A stretch of DNA of 64,000 nt from an uncultured Myxococcales bacterium (GTDB taxonomy: Bacteria; Myxococcota_A; UBA9042), in NCBI GenBank assembly GCA_903955385.1, contig CAJBNH010000008.1, forward strand, positions 1 through 64,000. Direction: 5' to 3'. Below are positions 19,073 to 29,091 of the stretch, one piece after another. The notes under the pieces were generated by a model that did no database searches, had not been told where the DNA came from, and was given only the letters and a program-made list of their open reading frames with translations. The translations under genes were made by a program, and so were the position numbers. Numbering within the stretch: position 1 is the first letter of the stretch; each line of letters opens with the position of its first letter.

Positions 19073-21084
19073 ACGGTCCTCCTGCGCAGGTAAAGACCGA
19101 ACTCAGCAGCAAGGACCACGGTGGCGGCGAGCAACAGCCACGACCAGCGGGGCTTGGGGGCAGTCGGGTCGGACCCTTCGGACGCATCGACGCCAGGCGG
19201 GGGGCGTCCCAGCACCTTGATCTCGGACGGACTTTCGGCGGGTGGCAGTACGGTCGCGCGCGCCACTTCCCGGCCGTCGGGCGACAGCCACACGTGCACG
19301 CCGTGGGTCTCGCTGGCGGCGAGCAGTTGGCCGGCAGAGGTTCGCGCGGGCTTGGGTTCTTTCTGGCCGGGTTCCAAGTGCTTCCAGCCAGGACCGACCC
19401 CCGCAGCCTCGATCGCCCAGGGCCGACCCAGCTCCAGCGGCGCGAGCAGCGGCTCCTCTTCACCCGCCAGCCAGGCGACGGCATCGTCCATCAGGATGGG
19501 CATGGCGAATCGTCCGCCCAAGTCCGTTTCGAGCAGGTCCAGGCCCCACTCGACGGTTCGCACCGGGGCCGCCCGCGCCACCATGACCGGGGCCGATGGC
19601 AGCGCCGCCGCGAGCACGACGTCGCCGGGCAGTGGTGCAATCACGCGAATTTGGTCGAAATTCGTGTCCTGAAAGCTGACGCCTCGCATCAGTGCGTGGT
19701 CCGCGGCGCGAACGACGACCTCGGGCGCTTGGGCATAGCGCGCCTTGGGGTCTTCCGAATGCAGCAGCAGGCGCAGACCGGGCATGCCGTCAGGCAGCGG
19801 TTGAGTCAGTTGGTCCAGCACCACGACGTCGATGCCGTGGCGGACGCGCTCCTTCCATGCGTAGGTCTCAGGCTTGTAGCCAGACGGCAGGATCGCGTGC
19901 AGGCGCACCCGGTCAGACGCCAACAACGCCGCTTCCAGAAACAGGTTTCCCTCAGTGACCAAGAGCACGTGCAGCGCATGCCGCTCGGCCAGTACGGCGA
20001 AGCCCCAGTCGTCGTACGGGGCCAGATCGACGAATTCCGGGGCCTTGCCGGGGGGAGGCGGCTCCGGAGCGATCCGCACCGCAAGACGTGCGGCCGACAG
20101 GTCGACGTCCTCGAGCACCTGCCGGCTGGTCCCCGGCAACACCGTCAGGGTCGTGACGCGCCGCAGGGCCGCATCCTGACCGAATTGCTGGGCATCCTGG
20201 GCGCGGTCGGATGCCGCGATCGACAGGCGCGCCTGCACCGGACGGCGCGCGTCGTTGCGCAGCGTGACGGTGACCGTGCCTCGCCCGGGGTCACCGGCGG
20301 CAGGTCGGACGCGCACGTCAGCGACGGCCAGATTGTCCAAGCCCTGAGGCAGCAGCGCGGGTTCGCCTTTGGCACCGCTGCGGCCGCGCGACGGACCCAC
20401 GCGAAGAACCTGCAGTGTGGACGGCCACTTGGCAGGGGCCACCAGCGCCGGTCCGCCGTCGGTGATCAGAACGGTGCGGGTCCTCGGTCGCCCCGCCAAT
20501 GCTTGATCGGCCGCCGCGAGCGCCCTCTGCAGGTCCAACCCGCCCGACGAAGTTTGCACACCGTCCAGCGCCTGTAGCAGCGTGGGCCGTGGCGCGCCCC
20601 AGCCCGATCGCACCTGAACATGGCCCGTCGCCGACAACAGCAGGAAGCGGTCGCTCGACGGCGCCTTGCCCACCAGCTCGGCCACGGCGCCCAAGGCCTC
20701 GTCCAGCCGAGTGCCTGCGACCTTGGGTCCCAACCGGCCTCCGCGCCCGTCGCGCGTTCCCATGGAGGCGGAAGTGTCTAGAATCAAGACGGTATAGGAA
20801 GAACCTGCCGTCACGGCCCCGACCGCCCGCGTCAACAGCGGGTCGGCCAATGCGGTGACCAGCAGCCCCGCGATCGCCGCCATCAGCAGCAGCGACAACA
20901 GGCGACGCCAGTGCTTGCCCACCGAGCGCGACTCAGACTGCGCGAGCACCCGCTGCCACAAGGCGCCGAAGGGCACTTCAACGCGCCGCCGCCGGGGACG
21001 CAGCAGGTACAGCAGCACAAGCGCCAGGCCGATGAGGCCGGCGAGGATCAGGACCTCGCGCACGGTGGTCAGCAAGCCCGTCAC
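19069..21084 (-). CDS. BatA-like membrane protein with VWA domain
   Basis: The 671-residue protein has an N-terminal BatA-type two-helix unit (about residues 8-28 and 64-82) separated by the basic FGALWQRVLAQ segment. A VWA domain follows with ILDTSASMG as MIDAS start (near residues 101-109), LLSATGHVQV and VLITDGG. The remainder is beta-rich, including a CARDB-like stretch and a second alpha/beta domain, ending in one transmembrane helix and an Arg-rich tail. Start and stop overlap both neighbours by 4 nt (ATGA), showing tight coupling. With MoxR and DUF58 it corresponds to the Bat (aerotolerance) type membrane complex known from Bacteroidetes, though this operon is more elaborate. Confidence 0.86.
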   Translation of the reverse strand: MTGLLTTVREVLILAGLIGLALVLLYLLRPRRRRVEVPFGALWQRVLAQSESRSVGKHWRRLLSLLLMAAIAGLLVTALADPLLTRAVGAVTAGSSYTVLILDTSASMGTRDGRGGRLGPKVAGTRLDEALGAVAELVGKAPSSDRFLLLSATGHVQVRSGWGAPRPTLLQALDGVQTSSGGLDLQRALAAADQALAGRPRTRTVLITDGGPALVAPAKWPSTLQVLRVGPSRGRSGAKGEPALLPQGLDNLAVADVRVRPAAGDPGRGTVTVTLRNDARRPVQARLSIAASDRAQDAQQFGQDAALRRVTTLTVLPGTSRQVLEDVDLSAARLAVRIAPEPPPPGKAPEFVDLAPYDDWGFAVLAERHALHVLLVTEGNLFLEAALLASDRVRLHAILPSGYKPETYAWKERVRHGIDVVVLDQLTQPLPDGMPGLRLLLHSEDPKARYAQAPEVVVRAADHALMRGVSFQDTNFDQIRVIAPLPGDVVLAAALPSAPVMVARAAPVRTVEWGLDLLETDLGGRFAMPILMDDAVAWLAGEEEPLLAPLELGRPWAIEAAGVGPGWKHLEPGQKEPKPARTSAGQLLAASETHGVHVWLSPDGREVARATVLPPAESPSEIKVLGRPPPGVDASEGSDPTAPKPRWSWLLLAATVVLAAEFGLYLRRRTV

Positions 21085-21995
21085 GCCAGGAACCCTCCCG
21101 CGCGAAAGACCTTCATCACGACCTCGTCGAACGGCAGCGCCAGATCGACCTGCAAACAGCGAGCGCCGGCTTCACGGGCCGCGCGCTCGATCTCGCCTGT
21201 GAACCCGTCGAAAGCCTTGCGGTAATTCTCCATCAGCGCTGGCGTCAGGCACAGCTCGCGCACGTCGCCCGTCTCGCAATCGACCAGCGCCAGGTCGCCG
21301 AGGACCGGCGCGTCGAGGAGGGACCGGTCGACCAGATGCAGCACCATAGGCTCGTAGCCGCGAAACGCGAGGTAGCGCAGGCTGTCGCCCAGACCCGCGG
21401 GGTCGTAGAAGTCGCTGAGCAGCACGACCAGACCGCGGCGAGGCTGGTGACGGGCAAAGGCCTCGATCGAGCGATGGATTTCGGTGCGACCGCCCTGCTT
21501 GACGTCAGACAGCACACGCAGGATGCGGAAGAACTGACTGCGCCCGCGCAGGGGTCGCATCGGCGCCTCGATGCCCTCGCTGAACGGCACCACTGACACG
21601 CGATCCAGGTTCGACAGCGAGATGTACGACAGCGCCGCGGTGACCTGCAGCGACCGGTCGAACAGGCTCTGCTGTCCGTCGGCCGCCATGGTCATCGAAG
21701 TCGAGCGGTCGAGCAGGAAGTAGACACTCAGGTCCTCTTCCTCTTCGTACAGGCGCAGTTGCAGACGCTCGGTGCGGGCGTACAGCAGCCAGTCGATAGC
21801 CCGGGGGTCGTCGCCGGGGGCGTACTCGCGGTGGTCGGCGAACTCGATGCCGCTACCGATCTTGCGCGAACGCCGCATCGCCCGCTGGCCCGAGGTGGCG
21901 ATGCGGCGAGACAACAACGCCAGCTGCTCGACGCGGCCAAGGAAGGCTGCGTCGAACAGGTCGTCGCGGATCTTGCGGGGGGAACCGTCGGCCAA
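21081..21995 (-). CDS. DUF58 family protein (MoxR partner)
   Basis: The 304-residue soluble protein has the DUF58 signature: a Tyr-x-x-GDD-x-R-x-IDW segment (YAPGDDPRAIDWLLYARTE), an EEEE stretch and the degenerate VWA start FLLDRSTSMTM. DUF58 proteins are almost always encoded beside MoxR AAA+ ATPases and are thought to be adaptors between the ATPase and membrane VWA proteins. Here moxR ends 13 nt upstream of this start and the BatA-like gene overlaps its stop by 4 nt. The N-terminal Arg-rich segment (RRIATSGQRAMRRSRKIGSG) is the conserved family motif. Length is typical. Confidence 0.93.
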   Translation of the reverse strand: MADGSPRKIRDDLFDAAFLGRVEQLALLSRRIATSGQRAMRRSRKIGSGIEFADHREYAPGDDPRAIDWLLYARTERLQLRLYEEEEDLSVYFLLDRSTSMTMAADGQQSLFDRSLQVTAALSYISLSNLDRVSVVPFSEGIEAPMRPLRGRSQFFRILRVLSDVKQGGRTEIHRSIEAFARHQPRRGLVVLLSDFYDPAGLGDSLRYLAFRGYEPMVLHLVDRSLLDAPVLGDLALVDCETGDVRELCLTPALMENYRKAFDGFTGEIERAAREAGARCLQVDLALPFDEVVMKVFRAGGFLA

Positions 21996-22008
21996 GGCGA
22001 ACTCCCTG

Positions 22009-23022
22009 CTACTTCTTGTCTAATTCCTTGAGCATCTGGGCGATCACGTGGTCGGTGCGCACGCCGTCGGCCTCTGCGTCGAAATTCAGCAGCAGTCGGT
22101 GGCGCAGCACGGGCAAAGCCAGCGCGCGCACGTCGTCGACCGAGGCGTTGTAGCGGCCCTGGGTCAGGGCTCGCAGCTTGGAGCCCAACACCAGCGCTTG
22201 CACCGCACGCGGACTTGCGCCGCCGCGCAGGTATTGCTTGGCCGGTCCCAGCGTGCCGTGCGACCCGGAGACCAGACGGACGGCGTAATCGATCACGTCG
22301 GGAGACACCGGGCACTCAAGCGCAAACCGATGGATCTCCAAGATCTCTTCCGCCTTCATCACCGCGTGCAGCGTCACCTGTTCGGCCTTGATGGTGCGGG
22401 ACACGATCTCTCGCAGCTGCGCCTCGGTAGGGAACGGCACCAGCAGCTTGAACATGAAGCGGTCCAGCTGCGCCTCGGGCAGCGGGTACGTGCCCTCCAT
22501 CTCCAGCGGATTCTGCGTCGCCATCACGAAGAACGGCGCCGTCAGCTGCCAGGTCTGCCGGCCGACCGTGACCGAGCGCTCCTGCATCGCCTCCAGCAGC
22601 GCTGACTGCACCTTGGGCGTGGCGCGGTTGATCTCGTCGGCCAGCAGGATGTTCGTGAAGACCGGTCCCTTCTGGAACGTGAAAGCGCGGCCTCCCTGCT
22701 TGTCGTCCATCAGCACCTGGGCGCCCACGATGTCACTGGGCATCAGGTCGGGGGTGAACTGCACGCGCGAAAATTCCAGACTCAGTGCAGACGCAAGGGT
22801 CCGCACCAGCAGCGTTTTCCCGAGACCCGGCACGCCTTCCAGCAGGATGTGGCCACCGCCCAGCAGGCCCAGCAGCACGCCCTCGATGACGTCTTCCTGA
22901 CCCACCATGACGCGGCCCAGCTCGAGTTTGAGCGCGTCCAGGCGTTCGGTGATCCAGGCGACCCCTTGGTCGATGTCCTGGGCAGTCGGGTCCTTGGTGA
23001 CGAGCGGGGTCATGGCGGTCAT
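22009..23022 (-). CDS. moxR: MoxR-type AAA+ ATPase
   Basis: The 337-residue protein has Walker A GVPGLGKT (residues 63-70), [21 protein letters not shown] with Walker B and sensor 1 ([22 protein letters not shown]), and the C-terminal lid region. MoxR ATPases act as chaperone-like machines on membrane or secreted complexes together with DUF58 and VWA proteins encoded nearby, as here. ATG 23022 was chosen because AGAGG lies nine nt upstream and MTAMTPLV fits family N-termini; an earlier in-frame start exists 27 nt upstream. It follows the coiled-coil membrane protein gene by 51 nt and precedes DUF58 by 13 nt. Confidence 0.95.
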   Translation of the reverse strand: MTAMTPLVTKDPTAQDIDQGVAWITERLDALKLELGRVMVGQEDVIEGVLLGLLGGGHILLEGVPGLGKTLLVRTLASALSLEFSRVQFTPDLMPSDIVGAQVLMDDKQGGRAFTFQKGPVFTNILLADEINRATPKVQSALLEAMQERSVTVGRQTWQLTAPFFVMATQNPLEMEGTYPLPEAQLDRFMFKLLVPFPTEAQLREIVSRTIKAEQVTLHAVMKAEEILEIHRFALECPVSPDVIDYAVRLVSGSHGTLGPAKQYLRGGASPRAVQALVLGSKLRALTQGRYNASVDDVRALALPVLRHRLLLNFDAEADGVRTDHVIAQMLKELDKK

Positions 23023-23073
23023 GGCGTGGCCTCTGCGATGTGGCCGCAAAGCGGCCGGATTCCAGCGTCGGGT

Positions 23074-25278
23074 TCAGGGGGCGGGGGTGGTCGTCCGGGG
23101 GCGGATCAACTCGAAGTAGCGGCGGACGGTGGCACGGCGACCCGGGGGCAATTCTTCAGCATCCAGCATCTGTTCGGCGACCTCGCTGTACTCGGCGTAG
23201 ACGTCGCTCCAGCCCTGCTGCGAGAACCCCTTGCGCGCGGCGTCGACAAACGTCTGCTTGACGTCGGGGCCGTCGTTCTTCTGGCCGGTCAGCTTCTCTC
23301 GCTTGCCGCCGGCGACGCGATCTTGGGTGGGGTCTTCGCGGTCGTCGCCGCGACCGGTGCCGGGACTGTCGGCAACCTTGGACGACTCCTCAGGTTCTCC
23401 ATCGTCGGCCTGGCCCTTCTGCTCGTAGCCCTCGCGCAGCAGCTCGATGCGGCTCTTGCCCTCGAGCTTGCCCTTGCCCAGTTGCATGCCCTTGTCCTTG
23501 CCGTCCTCACCCTTCTCGCCGCCCGGGGGCTGCGGGGCGGCGGGCTTTCCGGGCTCGCGCTTGGTCAGGCGAGACTTGTTGCCGCCTTCGCCCTTGTCGC
23601 TCTTGTCGCCCTCGCCGGGCTGCTCGGCGCGGGCCTTGCGCTCGAATTCACGTCGGGAGTCATCTGATTCGCCAGCACGTTCAAGCGCTTCGCGAATCTC
23701 CTTGAGCCGGGCCTCGCCGATTCGCTGTGCCTGTCGGCCCTGCTGGTCCTGACTCTCACGCCGGAGCTCTTCGGCCGCGACACGCGCCTGCGCCTTGGTT
23801 GCCGCAGCGCGCGCCTTGGCCTCTTCCGCTGCCTTCTTGTCTCGTTCGGCCTTGTCGCCGCCTTTCTGTCCCAGCCGACTCTGCTCTTGCTGGCGTCGCA
23901 GCTCGTCGGCCGCTGCCCGCGCGCCCCGCTCCAGCCGTTCGACCTCATGTTCGGCCGCCAGCGCATCGCCGTTGTCGCGCTTGAGCTGCTCCAGATCGTG
24001 GCGGGCCTGCTTCAGTCGCTCCTGATCTGCTTTGCCGAGACCGCCTTGGGCCGCGCGCTTCTTCTGCAGCCTGTCCACCTGATCCGCCAGCTTCTTCATC
24101 CTGTCGGGGATCTTGCGGTCCTTCAGCTTGTCGGCGAATTTCTCCAGCGTCTTCATCCACTTCTCAACCTCGGCGTCCGACCAGTCGCGATCCGCCAGCT
24201 TCTCGGCCAGCTTTGCCAGGGCGTCCAGATCCTGCTCCTTCACGGCTTTCTCGACGGCTTTGCGATCTTCCTCGTTCGGCAGTTCCTTGCCTGCCGCGGC
24301 CGCCGCCTCCAGCACCGCGTTGCGCACCGCTTGGTCCTTGCGCTGCTGTGCCGTATCGGCCGTCTCGCCGCCAGGATTGTCCGGCGTTTGGGTCGGATCG
24401 GTGGCGGCGGGGTCGACAGGCTTGTCCGGTCGATTCGCTTCCAGTTCTGCTAGCTTGTCGAGCGCCTGTCGCTTGTCCAACCGACCGTCGGCCACGCCCT
24501 CGGCGACCTCGCGTACCTGACGCAGCCACTCTTTGGTGTCGGCGTCCTCGACCTGCGCCTCGACCTCTGCCAGCAGCTGGATGTCCGCGCCCAGCAGCGA
24601 GACCATGTCTTTGCCCAGCAAGTCCGCAGCGGTCGCGAATCCAACCGGCAGCGCGGGCAGTCGCACGTCGACGGCTTGCGCGGGCTGCGGTCCCAGCCAC
24701 TGCACGCGCGCGTCCCACGGCAACGGGGTCCACATGCCTGCGGCAAAGACAACCAGCGCCGCCACGGTCCATGGCCAGGCAGCCGGGCGCCGCCAAGGAA
24801 ACAGGGCCGGGACGTCGACTTGCGCCGAAAAGCGAGTGGCGGCAGCGGCTTGTGCCAGTGCCCATCCGTCAGAACGGTGCTCGTGCGCGAGCCACAGCGC
24901 GGTCGTCAGGCGGTCCTGACCATGGGCGGCGCGGTCGGTCGTCCGCGCAGCCTGCAGCCACGTCGGACGTCCCAAGTGAGCGACAAACAGGACGATCAGC
25001 GACAACAGCGCAAACCCCGACCACACCCAGATGTCGACGTCCGCTTGGACGGCTCCCAGCCGCGCGGTCAGCGTCCAGGCACCCAACGCAGCCAGCGGCA
25101 CCGCAAGTCCCGAAGTCAGCCGAGCAAACGTGCGCTGCATCCACAAGCGACGGCGGGCGTGGCCGACCACCGCCAGCACGGGTTCGATCTGGGCGCGAAT
25201 GTGCGTCGGCAACCGACCGGGCCGGAACACCGGTGGCGTAGGGTTGGCTGAAGGGGTTGGTGTGTGAGGGGCTTTCAC
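23074..25278 (-). CDS. large coiled-coil membrane protein (DUF4175-like) of the MoxR operon
   Basis: The N-terminal 190 residues hold about three transmembrane helices ([56 protein letters not shown]). The next 450 residues are highly charged, rich in Lys, Glu, Ala and Gln, and predicted coiled coil. The C-terminus has a compact segment ([24 protein letters not shown]). This composition matches the DUF4175/TIGR02302-like proteins that sit first in MoxR-DUF58-VWA operons. The GTG at 25278 was chosen because AGGA stands nine nt upstream; an alternative GTG at 25326 has no ribosome site. It probably spans the envelope as a scaffold for the VWA proteins; that role is inferred. Confidence 0.75.
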   Translation of the reverse strand: MKAPHTPTPSANPTPPVFRPGRLPTHIRAQIEPVLAVVGHARRRLWMQRTFARLTSGLAVPLAALGAWTLTARLGAVQADVDIWVWSGFALLSLIVLFVAHLGRPTWLQAARTTDRAAHGQDRLTTALWLAHEHRSDGWALAQAAAATRFSAQVDVPALFPWRRPAAWPWTVAALVVFAAGMWTPLPWDARVQWLGPQPAQAVDVRLPALPVGFATAADLLGKDMVSLLGADIQLLAEVEAQVEDADTKEWLRQVREVAEGVADGRLDKRQALDKLAELEANRPDKPVDPAATDPTQTPDNPGGETADTAQQRKDQAVRNAVLEAAAAAGKELPNEEDRKAVEKAVKEQDLDALAKLAEKLADRDWSDAEVEKWMKTLEKFADKLKDRKIPDRMKKLADQVDRLQKKRAAQGGLGKADQERLKQARHDLEQLKRDNGDALAAEHEVERLERGARAAADELRRQQEQSRLGQKGGDKAERDKKAAEEAKARAAATKAQARVAAEELRRESQDQQGRQAQRIGEARLKEIREALERAGESDDSRREFERKARAEQPGEGDKSDKGEGGNKSRLTKREPGKPAAPQPPGGEKGEDGKDKGMQLGKGKLEGKSRIELLREGYEQKGQADDGEPEESSKVADSPGTGRGDDREDPTQDRVAGGKREKLTGQKNDGPDVKQTFVDAARKGFSQQGWSDVYAEYSEVAEQMLDAEELPPGRRATVRRYFELIRPRTTTPAP

Positions 25279-25465
25279 GCCTTGCGATCCTGCGCGGGCT
25301 TGTCGCGACGGTGCCCCGCACGGCACCGAAGTTGCGGTCCCAGCCCCAGCGGCTGGCGATACCGGTTCCGACGCCTGAGGAGCGGAGACGATTCAGCCCG
25401 AACCAGCGCGCTGCGTCAAACCGTGGGCCGGATCATCCGCGAGAAGACGCGGGTTCCGCTGGCCG

Positions 25466-28387
25466 TCACTTGGTCGGGTGGCGTCGCTTGGTGGTCTTCG
25501 GGCGGGCTGCCTTGGCCTTGGTGGCGGGTCGCGCCTTTGTGACGGCCTTGCTGCTCTTGGCGGGGGCACGGACGGCTGCGCGGCCAGTCGCGTGAGACTT
25601 CCCCTTGACCGACGCAGCTTTGGCCGTCGCCTTTGTCGCAGCCTTGCCCTTTGCAACGGGCTCAGGCTTGGCGGTCGCCTTGGATGGTGCCGCGGGTTTG
25701 GTCGCCGCGGTTCCTTTGCCGACCGGGGGCGCAGCAGCTGCCGCGGGCGTGGCCGGCTTGCCGTCTTTGGGAGCCACGTCGACCGCTTCTGGCGTCGGCC
25801 CAGCAGCCGGGACTTCCTCGACAGCGGATGAGGCGGGCTCTGTCGGCGGCTCTTCAGACATTGGCACGGGCTTCTGCGTCAGACCAAACATGTGCAGGGG
25901 CGTGCCGTCGTACAAGTTGCGATAGGCGGCGATGTTCGAGAGCACGCGCTTGGCGTAGTCGCGCGTTTCGCGGAACGGAATCGCCTCGACGTACAGGTCC
26001 AACGGCCACTGGCCGCGCACCTTGCGCCAGCGCCCCACCGCACCGCCGCCCGCGTTGTAGCCGGCCGCCATCTGCGCCTCGCGCTCGAAGCGGTCGAGCA
26101 GTCGCTTGAGGTAGCGGGCACCCAAACGCACGTTGACCGCAGGCTGGCGCAGGGTCTGGGCGTCGGCCACAAGGCCCAGGGGCTTGGCCATCTCCTTGGC
26201 GGTCGGCAGGATCAATTGCAGCAGGCCGATGGCGGCGGCGTTTGACTCGACGCGCGGGTTGAAGCCGCTCTCGGCGCGGGCGATCGCATAGACGATCGAC
26301 GGATGCAGGCCGAACTCCCGCGCCGCGCCGTCCATCAGCGCTCGATAGGCTCGTGGATACGAGACCTTCCACGCTTGCCGGTTGCCGTCGTGCGGGTAGG
26401 TCTGCGAGTAGCGTCGCAGCGTATCGCGGCCCATCAAGTGGGAGGACACCCAGCGACCGGCCTCGTCGTCCAGCCCGGCCCGCGTCCACAGCCCGCCGGG
26501 ATCGCCCGTCGCCCAGCGCACTTCGGGGCCGGTGACACGCCCCAGACCCAACGTGTCCAGTTCGTCGCCCGCTTCTTCGTTCCAGCCCAGCTGGCCCAGC
26601 AAGCGGGCCCGTTGTACGCCTTGCTTTGCGAGAAGCTGGGCGTCCAGAACAGGTCCCGTCGGTTCACCCGACTTGGGCGCGATCACGGTCTGCAACGCGG
26701 CCTTCTCGGGCTGGCCACCGGCGGCGTCGAGCCACGCATACGACTGGGCAGCAAAGTACGTAAGCGGATGGCGCTGCACCACGCGAAGCCAGCGCTTGCG
26801 AGCCTCTTCGCGCCGTCCCATCGCCTCGAGCGCGCGGCCGGCGAAGTAGTCGGCGCGGCCACGGGCCCAGTCACGGTCGTCGAAGCGCGCGGTCGACTCG
26901 CCGCGGGTGTCGGTCGGGGGCGGGTCGCTGTCGCGCACCTGCGCCAGACGGTCCAGCAGGGTCAGCGCCTCGGTCCACCGCGAGCTGACCAGATGGTCCA
27001 TGGCGACCAGCCAAACGGTGACGTCGAAGATGTCCTTTTCGGCATAGTCGCGGGCGGCGATGGGGCCAAATCTGGCGAGCAGCATCCCGGCTTCGGGGTT
27101 CGTCTTCCACATGTCCAGCACGGTGTGGGCGTCATCGCTGTCCAGACCGGTCAGTCCCTGCTCCAGCGCCCGCTCGAGGTGGGCTTTGCCCTCCGGATTG
27201 CCCGACAACAAGAGCGCGCGGCCCATGCGGAAGGCCAGATCCCCCCCGTCGAGCCCCCCGTCTTCGACTTGCAGCGCGCGCACTTCGGGGTCGCTGTCGC
27301 AGGCGGGCGGCATGGTGTCGTACAGGGCAAGTGCCTTGTCGAAGGCAGGTTTGCGGTCCCACGTGCGTGCAGCCCACGAGCGCGCGTGGCACTGCACCGC
27401 CAGCGAGACCCCCGGCGTGTCGGCAAGCGCCGTCAGGGCAGGCGTCGCACGTGCATAGCGTCGGCGCTGCGCGGTGTAGACCAAGGCCTCCAGTACGGCG
27501 GGACCATCCTGGGGGCGGCGCTTCAGGCGATCCTTCCACGTCTGGTCGGTCGAGCCGATCAGCAGGTCGACCGCTTCCTCCGCCTGCGACGTCTTGACCG
27601 ACTGGGTCACGAGCGAACGCGCGATGGCGATGCCCTCGTCTTCGCGGCCGCGGGAGATCAGCGTGCGCATCCGCTCGACCTGCGCCCGCCGCCACAGAGA
27701 ACTGCCTGTTTCTGTAGGTAATGTTTCGAGCTCGCTCCAAGCCGCGGCCGGGCTGCCCGTGCGGCGCAGGGCGCGGACGCGAAGCAGGCGGATACCGGGT
27801 TCGTCGCGGCCATAAGCAATGGAAAGCACAAGCGAAGGCAGCCCTTGGTCGTCGGCGCGTGCGGCAAGCCAGCGAACCGCATTGGGCCCCAGCGAGGGAT
27901 GGGCCGTGGCAACGCGCGCGGCCTCGATGGCGCCGGTCTTGTTGCCTTGCGCCTGACGGACGGCGGCGAGGAAAAACGCAAACGTGACGCGCTCTTCCGC
28001 CAGTTCAGGGTTGGCGGACAACGCCTTCCACGCCTGCTCGGCCAAGGGGGCGGCCTCGGACATGCGCCCCTCCCGCTGCAGCTCCCAAGCCTTCAGGGCA
28101 TCGGGCTGGCGGAACGGCGCGGGCAGCTCGCCCAGCGGCGCGTCCAGAGCAAGCGAAGCCGGAGATTGTGGCACTTTGTCGCGGTCGAAGGTCCAGTCGG
28201 CAGGCAGTTCAGGAACGCCAGGCACAAGACCCAGCGCGGCCAGCAGCGGCTGCAGAGGTGACAGGGGACCGTCGGGACGACTGGCGCGCTGCAGACCGTC
28301 GCACGAGATCGCGGCGACGACGAGCACGCCCATGAGCGCGACGACAGCTAGAGGGCGTCGACGAGCGGGAAGCGCAAGGCCGAGCAC
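25466..28387 (-). CDS. lytic transglycosylase lipoprotein (Slt70-like) with histone-H1-like basic tail
   Basis: GTG 28387 is the best start: it gives a basic n-region (RRR), a hydrophobic core and the lipobox AISC with Cys 29. The 973-residue protein has a long helical, TPR-rich U-domain like Slt70 (about 60-690). The catalytic SLT domain follows, with FGLHPSIVYAIARAESGF (catalytic Glu E706), AAIGLLQLILPTA and AAGYNAGGGAVGRW. It cleaves peptidoglycan between MurNAc and GlcNAc to form anhydro-MurNAc ends. The last 100 or so residues are an unusual Lys/Ala/Pro/Thr-rich tail (KATAKPEPVAKGKAATKA), similar in composition to histone H1. The tail could bind anionic cell-wall polymers or DNA. It lies 187 nt upstream of the coiled-coil gene. 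Confidence 0.85.
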   Translation of the reverse strand: MLGLALPARRRPLAVVALMGVLVVAAISCDGLQRASRPDGPLSPLQPLLAALGLVPGVPELPADWTFDRDKVPQSPASLALDAPLGELPAPFRQPDALKAWELQREGRMSEAAPLAEQAWKALSANPELAEERVTFAFFLAAVRQAQGNKTGAIEAARVATAHPSLGPNAVRWLAARADDQGLPSLVLSIAYGRDEPGIRLLRVRALRRTGSPAAAWSELETLPTETGSSLWRRAQVERMRTLISRGREDEGIAIARSLVTQSVKTSQAEEAVDLLIGSTDQTWKDRLKRRPQDGPAVLEALVYTAQRRRYARATPALTALADTPGVSLAVQCHARSWAARTWDRKPAFDKALALYDTMPPACDSDPEVRALQVEDGGLDGGDLAFRMGRALLLSGNPEGKAHLERALEQGLTGLDSDDAHTVLDMWKTNPEAGMLLARFGPIAARDYAEKDIFDVTVWLVAMDHLVSSRWTEALTLLDRLAQVRDSDPPPTDTRGESTARFDDRDWARGRADYFAGRALEAMGRREEARKRWLRVVQRHPLTYFAAQSYAWLDAAGGQPEKAALQTVIAPKSGEPTGPVLDAQLLAKQGVQRARLLGQLGWNEEAGDELDTLGLGRVTGPEVRWATGDPGGLWTRAGLDDEAGRWVSSHLMGRDTLRRYSQTYPHDGNRQAWKVSYPRAYRALMDGAAREFGLHPSIVYAIARAESGFNPRVESNAAAIGLLQLILPTAKEMAKPLGLVADAQTLRQPAVNVRLGARYLKRLLDRFEREAQMAAGYNAGGGAVGRWRKVRGQWPLDLYVEAIPFRETRDYAKRVLSNIAAYRNLYDGTPLHMFGLTQKPVPMSEEPPTEPASSAVEEVPAAGPTPEAVDVAPKDGKPATPAAAAAPPVGKGTAATKPAAPSKATAKPEPVAKGKAATKATAKAASVKGKSHATGRAAVRAPAKSSKAVTKARPATKAKAARPKTTKRRHPTK

Positions 28388-28409
28388 ACCCTGTACCTGG
28401 TCGGCGGAA

Positions 28410-28571
28410 TCAGCGAATCGTGGGCAGGCTAACCTTCTCACCCAGAGCAGCCTCGAGCTTCTTCTCGGACTGGATGCGCTGGGCGCGGGCCTGTTCACGC
28501 TTGCGGCCCTGACCGGCAGAGGTCTTCTTGGCCTTGCGGATACGGTCGGTGCTGTGGGTAGGGGAAGACAT
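28410..28571 (-). CDS. small basic protein (53 residues)
   Basis: ATG 28571 follows GTGGAGTTCCCC, a good site eight nt away. The product MSSPTHSTDRIRKAKKTSAG and onward is Lys/Arg-rich and ends in a short helix. Similar small proteins that begin with THSTxRIRxRK are found in deltaproteobacterial genomes by my recollection; none has a known function. Its stop lies 22 nt upstream of the lytic transglycosylase start, so it may be co-transcribed. A nucleic-acid-binding role is a guess from charge only. Confidence 0.55.
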   Translation of the reverse strand: MSSPTHSTDRIRKAKKTSAGQGRKREQARAQRIQSEKKLEAALGEKVSLPTIR

Positions 28572-28741
28572 GGGGAACTCCACGGGTCGAACGGCCAAAC
28601 GGGCGCGAAAGGATGCCCCTTCGACGGCCAGTAGTCAAGGATGGTCGTGGTGTCGTCCCGAGGGGGAAACCAGGGCCAGCAGGGAGAGGTGCGGGTGGCG
28701 GCGAAAGTCAACCGAACCTCGCGGCCCCGGGTCGGGGGCGG

Positions 28742-29017
28742 TCACATGCGGCGCAGTCGCTCGATGATCGCGTCGCGACGGGCCGTATCGACCTCGGCTT
28801 GGACGGCGGCGAGTGCGCGACGGGTCATGGCCTCGAGCTGGGTGCGGGCGTCAGCGTGATCCTCGCCGCGCATCTCGAGGGGAGCAGAGGGATCGATGGC
28901 GATGCCGTAACGCATCCGCAGCACCTGCTCCTCCTGGGCGGTCAGATCCGCAGTGCGCAGGGCCACATCGGCCTCTACCTTGGTGCGGACCTCGACCGTG
29001 GTCTTGGTCTTGCTCAC
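28742..29017 (-). CDS. mini protein resembling sigma-70 region 4 (91 residues)
   Basis: GTG 29017 follows GGAGTTGCCC. The product has an N-terminal KTKTTVEVRTKVEADVALR and a segment LTAQEEQVLRMRYGIAID that closely matches the first helices of sigma-70 region 4.1 (LTxREExVLRMRFGI). The following part, where region 4.2 would carry the DNA-reading helix-turn-helix, is changed (PLEMRGEDHADARTQLEAM) though the final MTRRALAAVQAEV recalls the last region 4 helix. There is no region 2, so it is not a stand-alone sigma factor. It may be a region-4-like regulator or anti-sigma decoy. It has a candidate promoter with an A-tract and lies next to the sigma54 activator. Confidence 0.65.
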   Translation of the reverse strand: MSKTKTTVEVRTKVEADVALRTADLTAQEEQVLRMRYGIAIDPSAPLEMRGEDHADARTQLEAMTRRALAAVQAEVDTARRDAIIERLRRM

Positions 29018-29091
29018 GGGCAACTCCAACGCGTCGAAGGACGCAAGCCGGTTCAAGGGCCCCCGAGCAAAGGGAGCCAACCGACAGGTTC

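Noticed and set aside
16259-19093. A 944-codon open frame on the plus strand opposite the VWA gene
   Set aside because: It is the complement of a clearly recognisable VWA protein and its translation is His/Gln/Arg-rich with no domain; an artefact of high GC third positions.
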